DNA of 64,000 bases from Pseudobutyrivibrio ruminis CF1b (GTDB taxonomy: Bacteria; Bacillota; Clostridia; Lachnospirales; Lachnospiraceae). The translations under genes and the position numbers were made by a program. Shown here in pieces: positions 62,274 to 64,000 of the stretch (positions are counted from its first letter, which is position 1; every line of letters begins with the position of its first letter). The DNA lies in contig NZ_AUJB01000012.1 in assembly GCF_000424005.1 (NCBI RefSeq), forward strand, positions 124,001-188,000. The letters are read 5' to 3'. The notes beneath the pieces are model-generated. The model ran no database searches and was not told the origin of the DNA. It was given only the letters and a program-made list of their open reading frames with translations.

Positions 62274-63050
62274 CTATGACTTTTTCTTGCGCTTTGCTAC
62301 TTTTCTCTCCCCAGGCTTCAGCCCAATAATGTTTCTAATCTGATCTTCGCTAGCTATTGGGTAAACCTCGCGAAGATGCTCAGCGATCCTTTCAGCTGAA
62401 TCGTCCGCCTTCTCTTTGTATGCAGATGTCACATGGTCGTATCCCCACAGATGCTCTGGGGTAGAATATACAGCTATTGGCCATCCATATTCCTCGCCGC
62501 GCTTGTTCTTCCTCTGCCTGAAATCCCTGACACACAGATACATCTGCATCTGCAATAAGGCTATTACTCCATCAAATCCCTTCTCGCCTTCTTTTCCAAA
62601 TCCGGCTTTCTTCTTCAGCTCATTGGAATAGTATTCCTCATCCATCAAATCATCCAGATACAAATCCATGATTTTCTTCTGCCTTGCAGATGCTTTTCCA
62701 TCCTCCCAAAGAGAATCAAAATCATATCCGTCACGACGATAATTTGCAAAATACGGCATCCATTCCTTGGAAATAAATCCCGCCTTCTGCTCGAAAAACT
62801 TTCCGTAAGCAATGCCACCTCGTCTGGCTATAATCTCTCGCCACTCCCAAGGATCCACTTCCGGGTCACCTGACCACCAATACTCTGGAACTGTGCGCTC
62901 CTCCAAAGAAAATCCCGGAATATCATTCTTAAATAAAGGTAGAAATCCCACTTCGTTTATGTAATCTATGGCATCATCCACAGTATGTAAACACTCTGGA
63001 TCATCCCATTCCACTCCATACATTATCCAAGTACCATTTTCATTTGGCAT
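62274..63050 (-). CDS. AlkZ-related protein
   Basis: 258 residues, soluble. Typical text: VDDAIDYINEVGFLPLFKN, WWSGDPEVDPWEWREIIARRGGIAYGK and GYDFDSLWEDGKASARQKKI. It resembles proteins labelled AlkZ-related (winged-helix glycosylase-like), but the glycosylase QxQ core is not evident, and the role is unclear. Ends in a basic tail. GGGAG fits the ATG at 63050; an earlier frame is ignored. Confidence 0.65.
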   Translation of the reverse strand: MPNENGTWIMYGVEWDDPECLHTVDDAIDYINEVGFLPLFKNDIPGFSLEERTVPEYWWSGDPEVDPWEWREIIARRGGIAYGKFFEQKAGFISKEWMPYFANYRRDGYDFDSLWEDGKASARQKKIMDLYLDDLMDEEYYSNELKKKAGFGKEGEKGFDGVIALLQMQMYLCVRDFRQRKNKRGEEYGWPIAVYSTPEHLWGYDHVTSAYKEKADDSAERIAEHLREVYPIASEDQIRNIIGLKPGERKVAKRKKKS

Positions 63051-63075
63051 AATCCATCTCCCTCTAATCAACCCA

Positions 63076-63255
63076 CTATGAGCAGTTTATACTCACAGAA
63101 CTGCTATTTCCCAGCTCAGCCTGAGTCGCCTTGTAGTTATTATAAACCTCTGCTATCTCTTCCTTTGAAAAATCCTGAAAGCAGGAATAAAGCGTCTCCA
63201 AATCCATTCCTGTACTAACAAAATTCTCTACCGTCATTTGGTCTTTTTTGTTCAT
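63076..63255 (-). CDS. Small hypothetical protein, 59 residues
   Basis: Starts at ATG 63255 after AGGGGGAAGG and ends with TAG at 63076, 25 nt before the AlkZ-related start. The N-terminus reads MNKKDQMTVENFVSTGMDLE and the rest is helical and soluble (TLYSCFQDFSKEEIAEVYNN). No family recognised. The strong ribosome site and tight spacing favour a real gene. Confidence 0.6.
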   Translation of the reverse strand: MNKKDQMTVENFVSTGMDLETLYSCFQDFSKEEIAEVYNNYKATQAELGNSSSVSINCS

Positions 63256-63280
63256 AATACCTTCCCCCTATATAAAAAAT

Positions 63281-63303
63281 GCTGCCAAGCCGACCTTGGC
63301 AGC
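63281..63303 (-). terminator. Terminator after the XRE gene
   Basis: GCTGCCAAG / CCGAC / CTTGGCAGC stem, then ATTTTTTATA on the minus strand. Confidence 0.88.
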
Positions 63304-63310
63304 TGCTAAT

Positions 63311-63670
63311 CTAATCTCTATTATTCTGCATATTCTTAAAAGCTTCAATGTATCCTAAAAGATAAGTTTTATCTCTGCCCTGCATATTATTAAAAGCATC
63401 AATAAGTCTTCCCTGATCTGAATTCTTCTCTACTATAAAATAATCCAAAGGCTTGCTTCTGCCACCATCAGCATCTATTCCTGAAAGAATCCACTCAGGT
63501 GTCACATCCAGTGCTTTACAAATGACTAAAATCTTATCTGCAGTTGGATTAGTCTTCTTCTTTCTCCAGTCACTGACTGTGCTCTCAGGAATCCCAGTCA
63601 AAGAAGCGAACTCCTTCTGAGTCATTCCTTTTTCCTGAAGCTTTTCAAATATTCTATCGCTAATTGTCAT
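63311..63670 (-). CDS. XRE-family transcriptional regulator
   Basis: 119 residues. N-terminal HTH (about 8-62; GMTQKEFASLTGIPESTVSDW) followed by a short C-terminal helical part. Target unknown. Ends at a strong terminator. The small genes around it may be a regulated unit, but there is no direct evidence. Confidence 0.85.
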   Translation of the reverse strand: MTISDRIFEKLQEKGMTQKEFASLTGIPESTVSDWRKKKTNPTADKILVICKALDVTPEWILSGIDADGGRSKPLDYFIVEKNSDQGRLIDAFNNMQGRDKTYLLGYIEAFKNMQNNRD

Positions 63671-63690
63671 AATGTCCTCACGTAATATGC

Positions 63691-63990
63691 CTATTTCACC
63701 TTACTGGCTTCAAACTCTTTGAATAACTTGTCTCTAAGCTCTACATTTTCTTTATCCATAACAGCTATAGCTTCATCAAGACGACCTGATGCTTTTAACC
63801 ATGCAAAAATATCCATCAACAAATCTTGCCCCTCGCCTCTAGCCTCATCCATCGAACTTTCCCATGCGTAGCACATATTCGTAGTCTCCTCCAACTCATT
63901 TACTTGTATATATGAGTCTATACTTGAATTATATATCAACTCCCTATACTTCTCCAGCACATCATATATCCCATCCTCAGACAGAATCAC
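63691..63990 (-). CDS. Hypothetical acidic protein, start uncertain
   Basis: 99 residues at most, mostly helical, acidic. The start is GTG 63990 or a GTG a few codons later; an in-frame stop lies just upstream, so the gene does not extend outside the window. No family recognised. A short reading tail (MIRDSV and stop at 63977) at the edge may be the end of another gene. Confidence 0.5.
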   Translation of the reverse strand: MILSEDGIYDVLEKYRELIYNSSIDSYIQVNELEETTNMCYAWESSMDEARGEGQDLLMDIFAWLKASGRLDEAIAVMDKENVELRDKLFKEFEASKVK

Positions 63991-64000
63991 GAATCATTGT

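Noticed and set aside
63961-64000. Tail of a possible upstream gene (MIRDSV stop)
   Set aside because: Only eight codons are inside the window; not enough to call a gene.

Overview
The window looks like chromosomal DNA of a low-GC, motile, saccharolytic Firmicute. Family-level gene choice points to Lachnospiraceae, most like Butyrivibrio or Pseudobutyrivibrio. The pointers are a DUF5688 protein, the NifU-like/GGGtGRT pair, a ChvE-MmsA-MmsB sugar importer with a YesN/LytS-type regulator, and the Firmicute block nusB-xseA-xseB-ispA-dxs-tlyA-nadK-argR-recN. The genus is inference. Nearly every gene is on the minus strand; the exceptions are an AP2/HNH protein, a CgeB-like glycosyltransferase, a tRNA-Thr and potABCD.

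Layout. 1-3845: a sugar-sensing operon of response regulator, sensor kinase and two membrane-anchored sugar-binding proteins, the last cut by the window edge. 3886-7864: chvE-mmsA-mmsB, a multiple-monosaccharide importer, preceded by a 309-bp leader full of repeated TTTTCAATATA boxes. 8174-10081: azlCD and an isolated AP2/HNH protein. 10190-14790: ilvN-ilvC with its own promoter, a phosphopantetheinyl transferase, a CgeB-like glycosyltransferase and a DRE-TIM aldolase. 14898-20403: two chemoreceptor genes, one in an operon with an orphan solute-binding lipoprotein. The gap between them holds a relic of a chemoreceptor N-terminus joined to a copy of the GGGtGRT gene's 3' end. 20535-22259: the NifU-like/GGGtGRT pair. 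22463-31024: an operon of two HD-GYP proteins around a propeller-type hybrid kinase that has lost its phospho-acceptor histidine. 31203-37165: a beta-helix protein, an enlarged topoisomerase III and an AAA-type ATPase. 37284-41018: a hybrid kinase and a tandem-receiver protein.

41130-44664: asd, argH, queH and a small membrane protein. 44812-48650: tRNA-Thr(CGU) followed by potABCD. 48749-58429: DUF5688, then the recN/argR/nadK/tlyA/dxs/ispA/xseB/xseA/nusB block and an Asp23 gene. 58633-63990: surE, SDR, HD hydrolase, macrodomain, PAP2 phosphatase, an AlkZ-related protein, a 59-residue small protein, an XRE regulator and a small unknown.

Many genes overlap by 1-20 nt (TAATG, ATGA), so starts were placed on Shine-Dalgarno sequences; several were moved inward from the longest reading frame. 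potA and topB appear to start at TTG. The strongest oddities are the chimeric relic and direct repeat around the chemoreceptor/binding-protein cassette, the His-to-Asn hybrid kinase between two HD-GYP genes, the duplicated C-terminal domain in one HD-GYP protein, and the six-fold zinc/repeat tail of topoisomerase III. No CRISPR array, phage, transposase or rRNA was seen.
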